Assembly (NCBI RefSeq): GCF_000244915.1 | Contig: NZ_CM001442.1 | Coordinates: 1,426,001 to 1,490,000, forward strand | Source: Bradyrhizobium sp. WSM471 | Lineage (GTDB): Bacteria; Pseudomonadota; Alphaproteobacteria; Rhizobiales; Xanthobacteraceae | Direction of reading: 5' to 3' | Length of the DNA stretch: 64,000 bases | Notes under the pieces: model-generated | The model's input: the letters and a program-made list of their open reading frames with translations, nothing else | What the model was told of the DNA's origin: nothing | Database searches by the model: none | In this document: positions 47,765-58,020 of the stretch, one piece after another | Numbering within the stretch: the stretch's first letter is position 1 | Layout of the letters: the number at the start of each line of letters is the position of its first letter | Program-made: the position numbers and the translations under genes

Positions 47765-48877
47765 ATGAGCACCACACCGAAAAGTGCAGCTCCGGCCGCG
47801 GGTGGTGGTCGCGCGGCGACCAAGAGGGAGCTGCCCGAGCGATTTAAGCCGTATAAGCACGTCTGGGTTTTCATCGAGCAGGAACGCGGGGTCGTGCACC
47901 CCGTCTCATGGGAGCTGATGGGTGCCGGCCGCCGGCTCGCCGACAAGCTCAATGTTGACCTCGCTGCGGTTGTCATCGGCCCGGTCGGGGAGACAACGCA
48001 GCAGGCGGTCGCCGAATCGTTCTGCTACGGCGCCGACCTGGCCTATATCGTCGCGGACAATCTCTTGGCCGATTATCGCAACCAGTCCTATACCAAGGCC
48101 CTGTCAGAGCTGGTCAACACTTACAAGCCGGAAATCCTACTCCTAGGGGCAACAACACTCGGCCGTGATCTCGCCGGCTCAGTGGCGACCACACTGCTCA
48201 CCGGCCTAACTGCCGACTGCACCGAGCTCGATGTCGATGCCGACGGCTCGCTTGCAGCGACCCGGCCGACGTTTGGCGGCTCACTATTGTGCACGATCTA
48301 CACACTCAACTATCGTCCACAGATGGCAACCGTCCGTCCGCGCGTGATGCCGATGCCCGAGCGCGTGACAGGCGCCGTCTCGCGCGTCATCTCGCATCCG
48401 CTCGGACTTGTAGAAGAAGATATCGTCACAAAGGTCCTGTCATTCCTGCCAGACCGCGATTCTACAAAGTCCAACCTTGCCTATGCCGACGTGGTCGTCG
48501 CTGGAGGGCTCGGTCTGGGATCGCCTGAAAATTTCCAACTGGTACACCAGCTCGCGGACGTGCTTGGCGCCGAATATGGCTGCTCGCGGCCGCTGGTCCA
48601 GAAGGGCTGGGCCACCTCGGACCGACAAATCGGCCAGACCGGGAAAACCATCCGGCCAAAGCTCTATATCGCGGCCGGCATTTCCGGCGCTATCCAGCAT
48701 CGCGTCGGCGTCGAGGGCGGCGACCTCATCGTTGCCATCAACACTGACAAGAATGCTCCGATCTTCGACTTCGCCCATATCGGCATCGTCACCGACGCCA
48801 TTCGACTGTTGCCGGCGTTGACCTCTGCATTCCGCGCGCAGCTATCGCCGCACTCGCACGACCGCATCGCTGGCTAG
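47765..48877 (+). CDS. fixB: Electron transfer flavoprotein alpha subunit FixB
   Basis: 370 residues from ATG 47765, eight bases after GGGAG (ATGs at 47750 and 47762 are also possible). With FixA, FixC and FixX it forms the electron-bifurcating complex that supplies low-potential electrons to nitrogenase. The C-terminal FAD-binding part is intact: [39 protein letters not shown] and [18 protein letters not shown]. No fixA is adjacent, as in Bradyrhizobium, where it lies elsewhere. Confidence 0.96.
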   Translation: MSTTPKSAAPAAGGGRAATKRELPERFKPYKHVWVFIEQERGVVHPVSWELMGAGRRLADKLNVDLAAVVIGPVGETTQQAVAESFCYGADLAYIVADNLLADYRNQSYTKALSELVNTYKPEILLLGATTLGRDLAGSVATTLLTGLTADCTELDVDADGSLAATRPTFGGSLLCTIYTLNYRPQMATVRPRVMPMPERVTGAVSRVISHPLGLVEEDIVTKVLSFLPDRDSTKSNLAYADVVVAGGLGLGSPENFQLVHQLADVLGAEYGCSRPLVQKGWATSDRQIGQTGKTIRPKLYIAAGISGAIQHRVGVEGGDLIVAINTDKNAPIFDFAHIGIVTDAIRLLPALTSAFRAQLSPHSHDRIAG

Positions 48878-48888
48878 GGGAGCTTGTT

Positions 48889-50196
48889 ATGATTCAGGAA
48901 AGATTCGACGCCATCGTCGTCGGTGCTGGCATGGGCGGGAACGCGGCGGCGCTTACAATGGCCGAGCGGGGCCTGAAAGTGCTGCAGCTGGAACGCGGCG
49001 AGTATTCCGGGTCCAAGAACGTGCAAGGGGCCATCCTTTATGCCGACATGCTGGAGAAGCTGATCCCGAATTTCCGAGAAGATGCGCCGCTTGAGCGGCA
49101 TCTAGTCGAGCAACGCTTCTGGATCGTGGACGAGCGTTCGCACACCGGGATTCACTATCGATCCGATGATTTCAACGAGGAGAAGCCGAACCGCTACACC
49201 ATCATCCGTGCCCAGTTCGATAGATGGTTCTCCCAGAAGGTCCGCGAGGCCGGCGCTACGGTGCTGTGCGAGACCACGGTGACCGAGCTCCTCCAGGATT
49301 CCCATGGCAGGGTCGTCGGGGTGCGCACAGACCGCGATGGGGGTGAAATCCATGCAGATGTTGTCGTGTTGGCCGAGGGGGTGAACGGAGTGCTCGGGAC
49401 GGGCGCGGGCTTAAGGGGGCGGCCGAAACCGGACAAGGTCGCACTCGCGGTTAAGGAGATGCATTTTTTGTCACGCGAGACAATCGACGCTCGCTTCAAT
49501 CTCAAAGGCGACGAGGGGCTCGTCATCGAAGCGGTCGGAACCATCTCCCGCGGCATGACCGGTATGGGCTTCATCTATTCCAATAGGGAATGCATCTCGC
49601 TCGGTATTGGCTGTCTTGTTGCCGACTTCCAGCGTACCGGCGAGACGCCTTACGGCCTGCTCGAGGGTTTCAAGCGTCATCCATCCGTCGCGCCGCTCAT
49701 CGAAGGTTCGGAGGTCAAGGAATATTCCGCGCACTTGATCCCCGAAGGTGGGTACAGGGCAATCCCGCAGCTTTGCGGGGAGGGCTGGGTGGTCGTCGGA
49801 GACGCCGCCCAACTTAACAACGCCATCCATCGCGAGGGGTCCAATTTGGCGATGACGTCGGGCCGTATCGCGGCGGAAGCGATCTGCCTTATCAGATCGC
49901 GAAAAGATCCGATGACGGCCAAAAATCTTTCACTTTACAAGAAAATGCTAACTGATTCTTTCGTGATCAAGGACCTGAAGAAGTACAAGGATATGCCGGC
50001 ACTCATGCATACCCACTCGCAGAACTTCTTTCTCACATATCCGCAGCTCTTCTCCAAGGCGATGCAGGATTACGTGCGCGTCGACGGCACACCAAAGCTC
50101 GAGAAAGAGAAGCTGATGCTGAGCTCGTTCATCAAGGCGCGGTCTTGGAGTGGGCTGTTTAGCGATGCCGTGCGCATTGCCCGGGCCTGGCGGTGA
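48889..50196 (+). CDS. fixC: FixC, FAD-dependent oxidoreductase of the FixABCX complex
   Basis: 435 residues. ETF-quinone-oxidoreductase-like flavoprotein. The dinucleotide motif is [19 protein letters not shown] near the N-terminus; further stretches are [17 protein letters not shown] and [20 protein letters not shown]. It starts 11 bp after fixB, so coupled. FAD site and length are normal. Confidence 0.96.
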   Translation: MIQERFDAIVVGAGMGGNAAALTMAERGLKVLQLERGEYSGSKNVQGAILYADMLEKLIPNFREDAPLERHLVEQRFWIVDERSHTGIHYRSDDFNEEKPNRYTIIRAQFDRWFSQKVREAGATVLCETTVTELLQDSHGRVVGVRTDRDGGEIHADVVVLAEGVNGVLGTGAGLRGRPKPDKVALAVKEMHFLSRETIDARFNLKGDEGLVIEAVGTISRGMTGMGFIYSNRECISLGIGCLVADFQRTGETPYGLLEGFKRHPSVAPLIEGSEVKEYSAHLIPEGGYRAIPQLCGEGWVVVGDAAQLNNAIHREGSNLAMTSGRIAAEAICLIRSRKDPMTAKNLSLYKKMLTDSFVIKDLKKYKDMPALMHTHSQNFFLTYPQLFSKAMQDYVRVDGTPKLEKEKLMLSSFIKARSWSGLFSDAVRIARAWR

Positions 50197-50236
50197 TCCA
50201 AACCTAAGACAACGACGAACGACGGAGCCAGAAACA

Positions 50237-50533
50237 ATGCCGAGCGAGCCATCCCAACGTGTCGAGGATAAACTATTCTACAACCGTTATCTTGTCGATT
50301 CCGGCCGTGCCCATATCAAGGTGCGTCCGCACACCACGCCATCCTCGCGGCTCTTGTCGATGTTGAAGGCCTGCCCTGCACGGTGCTACGAGCTCAGCGA
50401 TAAAGGTCATGTTGAGGTGACAGTCGACGGGTGTATCGAATGCGGCACCTGCAGGGTGATCTGCGAAGAAAGTGGTGATATCGAGTGGAGTTACCCACGC
50501 GGCGGTTACGGTGTCCTATTTAAGTTCGGTTAA
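50237..50533 (+). CDS. fixX: FixX, ferredoxin-like subunit of the FixABCX complex
   Basis: 98 residues from ATG 50237. The cluster motif [20 protein letters not shown] is in the second half, with a further Cys in [10 protein letters not shown]. The C-terminus [13 protein letters not shown] is the usual one. It lies 40 bp after fixC and ends the operon. Confidence 0.96.
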   Translation: MPSEPSQRVEDKLFYNRYLVDSGRAHIKVRPHTTPSSRLLSMLKACPARCYELSDKGHVEVTVDGCIECGTCRVICEESGDIEWSYPRGGYGVLFKFG

Positions 50534-51108
50534 AACTTCGGGTGAGGGCCCTGCCACGGCGGCTGCGTCGTTCTCGCGATCCAACGAGATCACGCGTGAA
50601 TCGGGGTTAACCCGGGCACGTTCAACCGGTGTCCCAATCTTTCCATCTACCCGGCGGGCCCTTGCATGGTGCACAAACGCAGTTTCCGGTTTCCACTATA
50701 ATATTCCCGAAGATAGCCAAAGCGAGCCGGATCCGATGCAAGGGTGCAAACGCAACGTCGTCCGTCTCGGATCTGGTCCACGGCCTGGTTGTCTTCCGGA
50801 ATATCTGGCCAGTTTCGTCCTCCCTGGAAGGTGGCGGTGATCCGCCCGCCGCCCACCACCTCGCTGCCTATCACCTACTGACGGAATGTTGGAAGCAGGC
50901 CTTCGCTCGGCCGGAGCCACCGACCCGACAACATGCCATCCCGCGCCTTGTAGACGAGAAAAGCACGGGCGCATCACGAAAATAGCGCATTCTGACTCCT
51001 TCGCGCGACCGCCGTTTCCGCGTTCGTCAGGCGGACTGCGCGCATGCACCACACAACTTTGCACTTTCATTCCGCTGTATTGCCGGGATATATCGTCCGC
51101 CGGAGAGC
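50534..51108. other. Region without a recognisable gene after fixX
   Basis: No hairpin with a U-tract and no gene pattern recognised. Confidence 0.4.
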
Positions 51109-51639
51109 ATGACGATGGTTCGGGTGCAAAAGAGCAGGGCAGCCGCTAACGCGCGGCGAGCAGATGCAGGGCGTGAGAGTTCGGTTGGCGACATCCAGGC
51201 TCGCATAGTCGAACTGAGAAGCTTGCCGCGCGACAAGCTCGCGGATGCGGCGTTTATGCTCTCGATGAATGCACGAAGCCAGCGCCAGTTGATACGAGAG
51301 GCAATCGAGAAGCGCGCCGCGGTCGAGTTGGACTTTGATCCGCCGGCGAAAGGGGATTTGGCGACCTATCTCGCCAATGATGTGGTCTCGACCTTACGCG
51401 ACCACGTTGCGGAACTTCCGACCTTGCTGGACCTCTTGGTTCAGCGAGCGCCTGACGTGGGTTTCACCGTCCATCGGGAGGAGGCCGTTTCGCTGCTCGC
51501 CGCAATCGTTCGCGAACAGCGGCTCGAAGGAGTCCTTGAAGGCCTCAGGCTCGCCGGCCTTCTGAACGAGCCAGCTAAGCATCGCCATGGCGGGTTCTGT
51601 TCAGAAGTGGATTTGGGGGAAGTTGCCGCCCGCACGTGA
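51109..51639 (+). CDS. Hypothetical protein
   Basis: 176 residues. Coding-like composition: LPRDKLADAAFMLSMNARSQ, VELDFDPPAKGDLATYLAND and VAELPTLLDLLVQRAPDVGF. The frame may begin at a later ATG. There is no convincing ribosome binding site (GCATGACG only) and no domain I recognise. The last 20 residues may be out of their original frame. Confidence 0.4.
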   Translation: MTMVRVQKSRAAANARRADAGRESSVGDIQARIVELRSLPRDKLADAAFMLSMNARSQRQLIREAIEKRAAVELDFDPPAKGDLATYLANDVVSTLRDHVAELPTLLDLLVQRAPDVGFTVHREEAVSLLAAIVREQRLEGVLEGLRLAGLLNEPAKHRHGGFCSEVDLGEVAART

Positions 51640-52529
51640 GTGGCGAGGGCGCTTTGAGGACAATTCCTGCAGATGGAATGTCTACAGGCAACAGGGACGT
51701 CGGAGATCTCGGCGCCTGCTTGCGAGGTCAAAACCGCTTGAAATCGCGGCGCGGTTCCTTGTCGTCCGTTTATCGCTGACGCGGAGCTGCCATGCACGCT
51801 CCATTGCAGTCCCGAGCGGGTATAGCTCGGCGACCGTCGCGTTAGTGAACCCGAGGACCGCGGTTCGGAGCTTTCATGTTCAGTTGTAGCCCGCGCGGTG
51901 CGCTGCGCTAGTCGATCCTGGAGCCTTTCGCTAACAGCCAAGCAAGGGAAATCACCGGAGGTGACGTCGACCGAGCCGCGGCGATGTGTCAAAGCGGCGA
52001 AAGGCGTTCGCTCATAACGAGGCGCTCTGGTGAAATCGGCCGTCCTTGTTCCGATCGTCACTGGCCGCGCGCTGGCGGACGACGGGGAAGGCCAGGCAAG
52101 TATCCCGCGAGCTACTCGGCAACAGCGGACAAGCTCAGTGGCAGTCCGAGGCAACCTGACAAAGGGTCTTCTCGGGGTCACGCTGGATCGTCGGGGTGAA
52201 CGCTCTGCCGTGCGTCTGCCATACACGCATGATCGTTGATCGATCTCCGGAGAATTGCGCCGGAAGTCGCGTCGCCTATTTGCTCGGTCGCGAGCCGCAC
52301 CGGGATTTCGTCGAACCTCGCGTGCACGAGCACGGCGAAGGCTTGGCCAAAACACGCCGCTGCGTGCGCCGAACAGCGCGTTTCCGCGCAACTACCGTGC
52401 CTGATACGCTACTAAGCCCGCTCAAAGGCCAGGAAATCGCCTCGCGTGCGTGACCAGCCGCACTTCACTGAGCTGCCGCAATAATCTGACCGCATCCGAT
52501 CGCAACTTTCGTCGCGATCAGCACGACTA
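51640..52529. other. Region without a recognisable gene
   Basis: The 316-codon minus-strand frame here is Arg/Ser/Pro-rich and lacks any family pattern; it looks like a chance frame. Confidence 0.4.
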
Positions 52530-52850
52530 TAACCCTCCAGACGCAGCGAGCGCCGTGTCTCGATGATGTCCGTCGGCGCGTTGGCCGCTCCGGAGATGGC
52601 CCGCAGTTTGCGCTGGAGCATCTCAAGACGCTCCTTCAATTCGTATTCGTCTTTCAGACACGAATAGAGCCGCTCCAGCTCCGGCTTACCCCAGAGTGCG
52701 CGGGCTTCTCGGCAATGGCTGCGCTCCGCGACACGCTGCTCGACCAGGAGCGCATCGCCGATCAGCTGGAGAATGCCCTTGGGCCCCCCGCGCGGTCGGC
52801 CGCGCTCGGATAGTTCGCGTGCAAAGGGTCTCTTCGCGCCGGCGGCCGCA
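52530..52850 (-). pseudogene. RMD1/DUF155-family protein, C-terminal remnant
   Basis: One minus-strand frame without a start reads GPKGILQLIGDALLVEQRVA, then LWGKPELERLYSCLKDEYEL, then KERLEMLQRKLRAISGAA and DIIETRRSLRLEGYS. This is the pattern at the end of RMD1/DUF155 proteins, just before their C-terminal membrane anchor (expected ...RRSLRLEW/VIIVLLI). The anchor is missing and replaced by unrelated sequence. No start codon or N-terminal half is present. Confidence 0.6.
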
Positions 52851-52949
52851 GGGTTTCCGATTCAAGAGGGGAGGTAGAACGATTGTTCGAAACGGCACAG
52901 GTTGAGCAAAGACGGGGCCCCCAATGTGTGTTCGATTTCACCCAGACTA

Positions 52950-52965
52950 TGTCAGCTAGCTCACA
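52950..52965. promoter_or_regulatory. NifA upstream activator sequence of the CbiM-like gene
   Basis: Exact TGT-N10-ACA (TGTCAGCTAGCTCACA), 65 bp upstream of a sigma54 promoter. Confidence 0.7.
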
Positions 52966-53030
52966 CGGCGAGCCTTGCGGGGGCGGAACGTTTCAACGCG
53001 CAATCAGAGGCTTAAGCGCGGTGACGGGGC

Positions 53031-53046
53031 TGGCATAGCTGTTGCT
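53031..53046 (+). promoter_or_regulatory. Sigma54 promoter of the CbiM-like gene
   Basis: TGGCATA-GCTG-TTGCT, consensus match, 159 bp before the start codon. Confidence 0.75.
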
Positions 53047-53205
53047 ATCGAAATCTCGCAGACCGAGCGGAGGCTGAGTGCACACCCCGTCCGAGATGGG
53101 GAAAGCAGGACGTTTAGCGGTGGACCGAGGTGCGGAAACTGAAATGCGGTTTCGAGCGGTCTACCACACAAGGCCCGAGTACAAAGGCAAGAGGGACCTG
53201 AGACC

Positions 53206-54093
53206 ATGCATATCGAACCGGGAATAGTAACAGGCGCCAAGCTTGTGTTAAGCTACGCGATAGGCCTTGCGACGTGCTGCGTCGCCGCCAAGCTTCTGGT
53301 CGAGACTATGCGCGAGCGGGGCGCTCCGTCATTTGCTCTGCAAGCCATCGCTGCGACGCTTGTGTTCATGTTCTTCGAGATCCTGCCGCACTTTGCGGTT
53401 GGGGTCTCCGAGGTGCGCTTCGTCCCCGGCTCGATGCTGTTTCTGTTGTTCGGCGCGGCGGCGGCTGCGTTTGGTCTCGCGCTCGGCCTGTTGCTGCAAA
53501 ACATACTCTTTGTTCCGGCCGACCTGCCGCGATTTGGTATGAATGCCACGACGCTTCTAGTGCCGCTGTTTGCGATCCAGGCGCTCGCCAATCGGCTCAT
53601 CCCGTCCAACACCGCGCATCGCGATCTGCAGTACAGCAAGGCGCTTGCCCTCTCGACTGCGTATCAGTGTGGCATCGTTGTCTGCGTCACGTTTTGGGCC
53701 CTCTACGGCGCGGGCTTCGGCGCCGCCAATCTCTATAACATCGCATGGTTCGCGGTTTCCTACGCACTTGTGGCCCTGGTCCAACTAGAGGTTGACCTGG
53801 CTGTGTTGGCGCTCGCGAAACAAGTTGGGCAGCGTGACTGCGGGAGGAGTTGTCGCCAACCGCCTGTAGAAGGCATGTTGCCGTTGGTAACAACGATGGC
53901 CGTCGGAGCGCCCGTTTTGCTAAGCGATGCATACGCTTTCCCTTATAGTTGCCGTGAGCAGCGACCGCGGACGGCGCGTGCTAGCTATCGGTGCCAGCAA
54001 GTCGGCCGAGCTTATGCTCATTCCCGACAAGGCCACCAGGAATTCATATCATGCCAACTTGCGGCCGGCCGTCTGCGCCTGCTTGATGGCTAA
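53206..54093 (+). CDS. CbiM-type energy-coupling factor permease (cobalt or nickel uptake)
   Basis: 295 residues from ATG 53206. The start MHIEPGIVTGAKLVLSYAIG is diagnostic: the N-terminal Met-His of CbiM/NikM-type S components helps bind the metal. About six membrane segments follow, with FFEILPHFAVGVSEVRFVPG, FGMNATTLLVPLFAIQALAN and ALALSTAYQCGIVVCVTFWA. After about residue 205 (LALAKQVGQRDC) the remaining 90 residues are hydrophilic and look out of frame; family members of this type end near residue 210-220. The stop may have been lost by a small indel. No cbiN, Q or O genes are adjacent. The NifA/sigma54 promoter points to expression in nodules. Confidence 0.82.
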   Translation: MHIEPGIVTGAKLVLSYAIGLATCCVAAKLLVETMRERGAPSFALQAIAATLVFMFFEILPHFAVGVSEVRFVPGSMLFLLFGAAAAAFGLALGLLLQNILFVPADLPRFGMNATTLLVPLFAIQALANRLIPSNTAHRDLQYSKALALSTAYQCGIVVCVTFWALYGAGFGAANLYNIAWFAVSYALVALVQLEVDLAVLALAKQVGQRDCGRSCRQPPVEGMLPLVTTMAVGAPVLLSDAYAFPYSCREQRPRTARASYRCQQVGRAYAHSRQGHQEFISCQLAAGRLRLLDG

Positions 54094-54396
54094 TCAGCGG
54101 ACGCGCACGACGGATTTCGTCCTGCCGGCGCGCGATGCAGTCGAGGCGGACTGCCGCAACGACGTGGAACAATGGCCTCATTCGGTCAGCGCAGCAGGCG
54201 GGTCACACAGCATCGTGGGCGAGGTTGGACGCGAGGGAGGTGTTGCGCTGCTCATTCAGGGACATTCATCTGTCGAGCGAGCTTACCTATTCAACATTAG
54301 CACCCTTCTGGGCACTGCGATCGAGCGCCTTTGGCCACTTCGCAGCGCTCTGCTGCGCTCGTTGGGAATGGTTGCGGTCCGACAAAGAAAATCGCC
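54094..54396. other. Spacer before the thermonuclease gene
   Basis: A 160-codon plus frame crosses this stretch but shows no family pattern. No promoter recognised. Confidence 0.35.
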
Positions 54397-54918
54397 ATGC
54401 CAGGCTTGATCGTGGTGTTGACCATGCTCGCACTGTTCAGCATCGTCCTGGCCGGCGGGCTGACGGGGCCGGCAAAGGTCATCAGTACCGACACCCTTGA
54501 AATCAACAGAACGCGCGTTCGACTCTGGGGCATTGACGCGCCGGATGAGACCCAAATGTGCCGAGATATCAAGGGCAATCCATATCAATGTGGCCTCAGG
54601 GCCGCGCGCGATCTTGAAAGCTTCGTTGAAGATCGCGAAGTCAGTTGCGTGCCAGTCCTGGAGGATGAGTGTGGACGGACGATAGCGACCTGTTCAGCTG
54701 GTGGCACCGATATTGGAGAATGGTTGGTGCGCAACGGTCTCGTGCTCGATTGGAAGCAATACTCCAGGGGACGATACTATGCTGCGCAACGCGCGGCCGA
54801 TCGTGCCGGGCTGGGCTTATGGGCGGGCAGCTTTGCCGTACCTTGGTTATATCGAGCGTGCATTCGGTTGGGTGGTCGACCAGCCAGCTGTTCTGACGAC
54901 GCGAACGCACATCCTTGA
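54397..54918 (+). CDS. Thermonuclease family protein (SNase-like)
   Basis: 173 residues from ATG 54397, preceded by GAAAATCGCC (weak ribosome binding site). Residues 1-25 are a signal peptide or anchor (MPGLIVVLTMLALFSIVLAG). The SNase core is visible: KVISTDTLEINRTRVRLWGI followed by DAPDETQMC, then EDECGRTIATCSAGGTDIGE and WLVRNGLVLDW. The two catalytic Arg positions (in RVRLWGIDAP and in CGRTIA) are present; the usual Glu after DAP is Asp followed by Glu. Probably a periplasmic nuclease-like protein. Confidence 0.82.
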   Translation: MPGLIVVLTMLALFSIVLAGGLTGPAKVISTDTLEINRTRVRLWGIDAPDETQMCRDIKGNPYQCGLRAARDLESFVEDREVSCVPVLEDECGRTIATCSAGGTDIGEWLVRNGLVLDWKQYSRGRYYAAQRAADRAGLGLWAGSFAVPWLYRACIRLGGRPASCSDDANAHP

Positions 54919-55587
54919 TGGCTACCCCTACACCAGAATACGCGGTTGCTCCGCGTGAGGTGACAGTCACGGGCGAGCTGGCTCGATCGGGAGTGAGTCA
55001 AGCTCACCACTTCCGCCCAACCATGCTCAACGAGTAGGATGGTCTCGTACTCTTGGGCGGGATGGTCGGAAGCAGTTCGGAGCAAACGAAGACGCTCTGC
55101 CGATCATATCGTTCTGTGATGCATCTTCTCCCCTGCAGCTCCGTAGGGCAGACATCGTATGACTCGGGCAAGCGAACTTTCTTAGCCGGCGCCCCGGAGC
55201 ACCAGCGGCATACCTGGGATCCAACTGTTCTATTCGTATTCGCGAGTTCGGTGGCGAATTGTTCGTGCCGCTCCGCGTGGTACATCGTGCCAGACGCCAT
55301 GGCCGTGGGCACGCCGGTTGCCGACGGGCGTATCGTCCTCACCATGGGCGTTCGCGTTGCGACACTGAGGCTAGCGGTCAACGGGTCTCGGCCCAGAGGG
55401 CCTGCATCGGCATCTGGTTCACGGCGACTTTCTTCGGCCACAGTATCACGGGGCCGTTGTCGGCGCAGCGCCCTCGGCGGTGCGCTGGAACGCGCCCAGC
55501 TCAATTGTCCATGCCGGACAATCACGGCGGCAAGTCTCCGATCCTTGCGGCGTTGACCTGGTGGGGTCAATGCTTTCGACGTTTTCG
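54919..55587. other. Region without a recognisable gene
   Basis: Overlapping frames on both strands, including a 304-codon minus frame running over sugE, are unsupported. Confidence 0.4.
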
Positions 55588-55902
55588 TCAGGACACGAGC
55601 TTCAGCCCGACAATGCCGGCCACGATCAGTCCGATGCTGGCAAAGCGAAACGCGGCGGCCGGCTCCCCGAACAGAATGATGCCGAGCGCCGCGGTGCCGA
55701 CCGCGCCGATGCCGGTCCAGACCGCATAGGCAGTTCCAATGGGCAGCGTCTTCAGAGCGAGGCCGAGCAGGATCACGCTGCCAGCCATGGCCACGAGCGT
55801 GAGCACGGACGGAACGAGCTTGGTAAAGCCCTCGGTGTATTTGAGGCCAATTGCCCAGGCGACTTCCAGGAGGCCGGCGACCAACAAAATGCTCCAGGCC
55901 AT
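55588..55902 (-). CDS. SMR-family exporter, SugE/Gdx type (guanidinium exporter)
   Basis: 104 residues, four membrane helices. The start [20 protein letters not shown] contains the family Glu ([12 protein letters not shown]), and [20 protein letters not shown] with FGEPAA is the SugE/Gdx signature rather than EmrE. Many proteins of this group export guanidinium. GGAGG lies before the start, and a guanidine-II riboswitch precedes it, which strongly supports guanidinium as the substrate. Monocistronic on the minus strand. Confidence 0.93.
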   Translation of the reverse strand: MAWSILLVAGLLEVAWAIGLKYTEGFTKLVPSVLTLVAMAGSVILLGLALKTLPIGTAYAVWTGIGAVGTAALGIILFGEPAAAFRFASIGLIVAGIVGLKLVS

Positions 55903-55917
55903 GGCGACCTCCGTTCA

Positions 55918-55974
55918 TGGCGGGGTCGTCCCCGCGGCTGATGTGATGATGAGCGGCAAGGCCGTCCTCGCCTG
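55918..55974 (-). promoter_or_regulatory. Guanidine-II (mini-ykkC) riboswitch
   Basis: On the minus strand two hairpins precede sugE. The first is GGCGAGG-ACGG-CCTTGCC (55972-55955); the second is GCGGGG-ACGA-CCCCGC (55935-55920). Both loops fit the conserved ACGR of the class, the spacer is 19 bases, and the second hairpin ends about 10 bases before the ribosome binding site. Guanidine binding should dimerise the loops and free the ribosome binding site. Confidence 0.85.
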
Positions 55975-55993
55975 GGCTCCCGATTCGTTTCGA

Positions 55994-56941
55994 TCAGTCA
56001 GGGTCAACTGCTCTCAAGGATGAGCATTCCGACCTCAGTGGCTCGGCGAATTCACATGTTCGACAAAGCAGAAAACCGTCCGCGCCGTTCATGCGACTGG
56101 CAATCTTGCCAAATGTCGCCCCTTCGAAGAGATCCTTGTGTCTGTCGCGGAGAAGGTTGCCCAGAACGTGCCGTCGCTCAAAATCCATGCAGCAGAAAGT
56201 AACGTCGCCGTTTGGGAGAAGAACATTCCGATATTGCCGTTCGTCAGGACATTTCAGCGCTCCAACGATTGGCTGTCGTGCTTGAACCACCCTAAGATTG
56301 CCGCTCCCAGGCCTGCTGCGCGGGGGACGCGCGCGAACGAGCGCTTCGTCAGGTATTATGTCGACTAATTCGGGATGCACCTCGCCCATGACTATGAAGA
56401 GCAGTGACGGAATGCCGGCATCAACAAGTTGGCGCATCAAATCGACATAGTTGCGCCTGACGAGAGCACTGTCCATATGCGTGCCGTTATCAAAAACATG
56501 CACCAGGAAAACGCGGAACTGCAACGCACGCAAGCGTCTTAGATCCCGCCCATTCATTCCTACCAGGGTTGTAAAAATCCGGATTCCATGGCCACACGCG
56601 TAGGCATGCTCAACCATTTCGGTGCAAGCCGGATTAAGCCAAGGCTCCGAATACCCGGAAAAGCTGATGTCCACAGTTGCTGGTACGCGCGCCAGGCATC
56701 GCTTGAAATCTAGCAAAGACAGATGCTTCACGTCGGATATAGCTCTTTGCCGTTCGGCGAACTTGTCCTGCGGGCAATAAGAACATCCGACGACACAGCC
56801 CGTTGTCGTGGTTACCTCCAAGACCCTGCCGCCACTAATTGCAGAGCGCAGCTCCTGTGCAGTCATCGATTGTATATTATCCACGTCCGCGCTCCGCCAT
56901 TGGGAACAAAGAGATCTTGAGGGGGCACCCTCGCGTTGCAT
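55994..56941 (-). CDS. Radical SAM/SPASM-like protein
   Basis: 315 residues; a Met at codon 26 (start near 56866) is an alternative start. The SAM cluster motif is TTTGCVVGCSYCPQDKFAER (C-x3-C-x2-C). VDISFSGYSEPWLNPACTEM is the GGEP-like stretch. The C-terminus has Cys in LPNGDVTFCCMDFERRHVLG and GFLLCRTCEFAEPL, as in SPASM domains that bind extra Fe-S clusters. No precursor peptide or partner gene is recognisable next to it. It might modify a peptide, protein or small molecule; the substrate is unknown. It is the neighbour of sugE on the same strand, 19 bp before the riboswitch. Confidence 0.85.
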   Translation of the reverse strand: MQREGAPSRSLCSQWRSADVDNIQSMTAQELRSAISGGRVLEVTTTTGCVVGCSYCPQDKFAERQRAISDVKHLSLLDFKRCLARVPATVDISFSGYSEPWLNPACTEMVEHAYACGHGIRIFTTLVGMNGRDLRRLRALQFRVFLVHVFDNGTHMDSALVRRNYVDLMRQLVDAGIPSLLFIVMGEVHPELVDIIPDEALVRARPPRSRPGSGNLRVVQARQPIVGALKCPDERQYRNVLLPNGDVTFCCMDFERRHVLGNLLRDRHKDLFEGATFGKIASRMNGADGFLLCRTCEFAEPLRSECSSLRAVDPD

Positions 56942-58020
56942 CCCTCATGTCGGTTCGCTCATGCATCATCCTCGGTTCGTCGCCCATCACCGCGACACTT
57001 CACGGTCGCAAGCCGCGGCCGCGATAGATGAAGACCGCGCCGACGGCTCACTCACCCTAGCGTCCCCAGTCCAGCAGGATCCGGTGGCTGCCGAGTGCAC
57101 ATGTATCGACGGCGTCGATCTAACCTCTCGCTTGTTCCAACAAGCATCACTCATGCCATTGGCGGTATTGTCCATAAGTCGACACATCCGCGATCACTAT
57201 CTTCGCAATGGCACAACGGAGGCGCAACTGCGATCGAAAGCGTACAATATGACGCTATGTACGATTCAAGCTCTCTCGAAATGAGTTGAATGGCAGCCTT
57301 CCTATGAAATGTGAGGCCGTTGCCGCCGCTCCAAGGGCCATGTCATCATCATCGACGTGCATCGGGATCGGCCGCGCGAAGTGCCGACTGGGAATGCACT
57401 TCGTCGCAGTCAAGAGTGCGAATTCTTTACCGCCACTTCATGCACCACGAGCGGCGTCGTCATGCTCTTCGTATGCTCGGGAGGGCGGCTGAACAAATAT
57501 CCGGGCGCCGAGGCTACGGTCGGACTTGCGATGCGTCTTCTCGATGATGGGTCCAGAACAGGAGTGGGGCCGCGCTGGCCTTGCGTACGAATGTTCCGCC
57601 CTACTGGCTTCCGACTTTTCTAAACCGCTGGAGCAAGTCGGCGGCGCTAGTAGGGCACGGGCGGCTTCACCTATATCTACGGTATCGCGATGAGCAGTTT
57701 CACGTTTGGCTCGGGCGCGGTTCGCTCATCGTCTTTCACGGGGGATCAGTTCACCGACAACCCATTGCGGTGTTCATCGGACAAAACTCGAGTGGCACGC
57801 GCAATTTCTCTTCGACTCCGAGCGTCCTCCCGACCTTGATACGCTTCTCGCTCGGTATCGCATACAACGACATCCTCAACCGACTTCGATAGCCGCACGC
57901 TTGCCGCTTGGTCATGTCCTCGATGCGCCGGCAGCTTAGTGTTTCGTTTACCAATCTCAGGTAAGAAATTGTGCGTTATGTAGGGTATGTGGGCTATGTG
58001 CCCCAACTGTGGAGGTCGTC
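56942..58020. other. Long stretch without a recognisable gene
   Basis: Frames such as 57581-57892 (LHLYLRYRDEQFHVWLGRGS) look like eroded coding sequence, but no family could be named. The right end carries GGAGG at 58011-58015 for the small gene at 58021. Confidence 0.35.

Noticed and set aside
55004..55918. 304-codon minus-strand frame
   Set aside because: It crosses the sugE gene out of frame and has no motif; sugE and its riboswitch explain the region.
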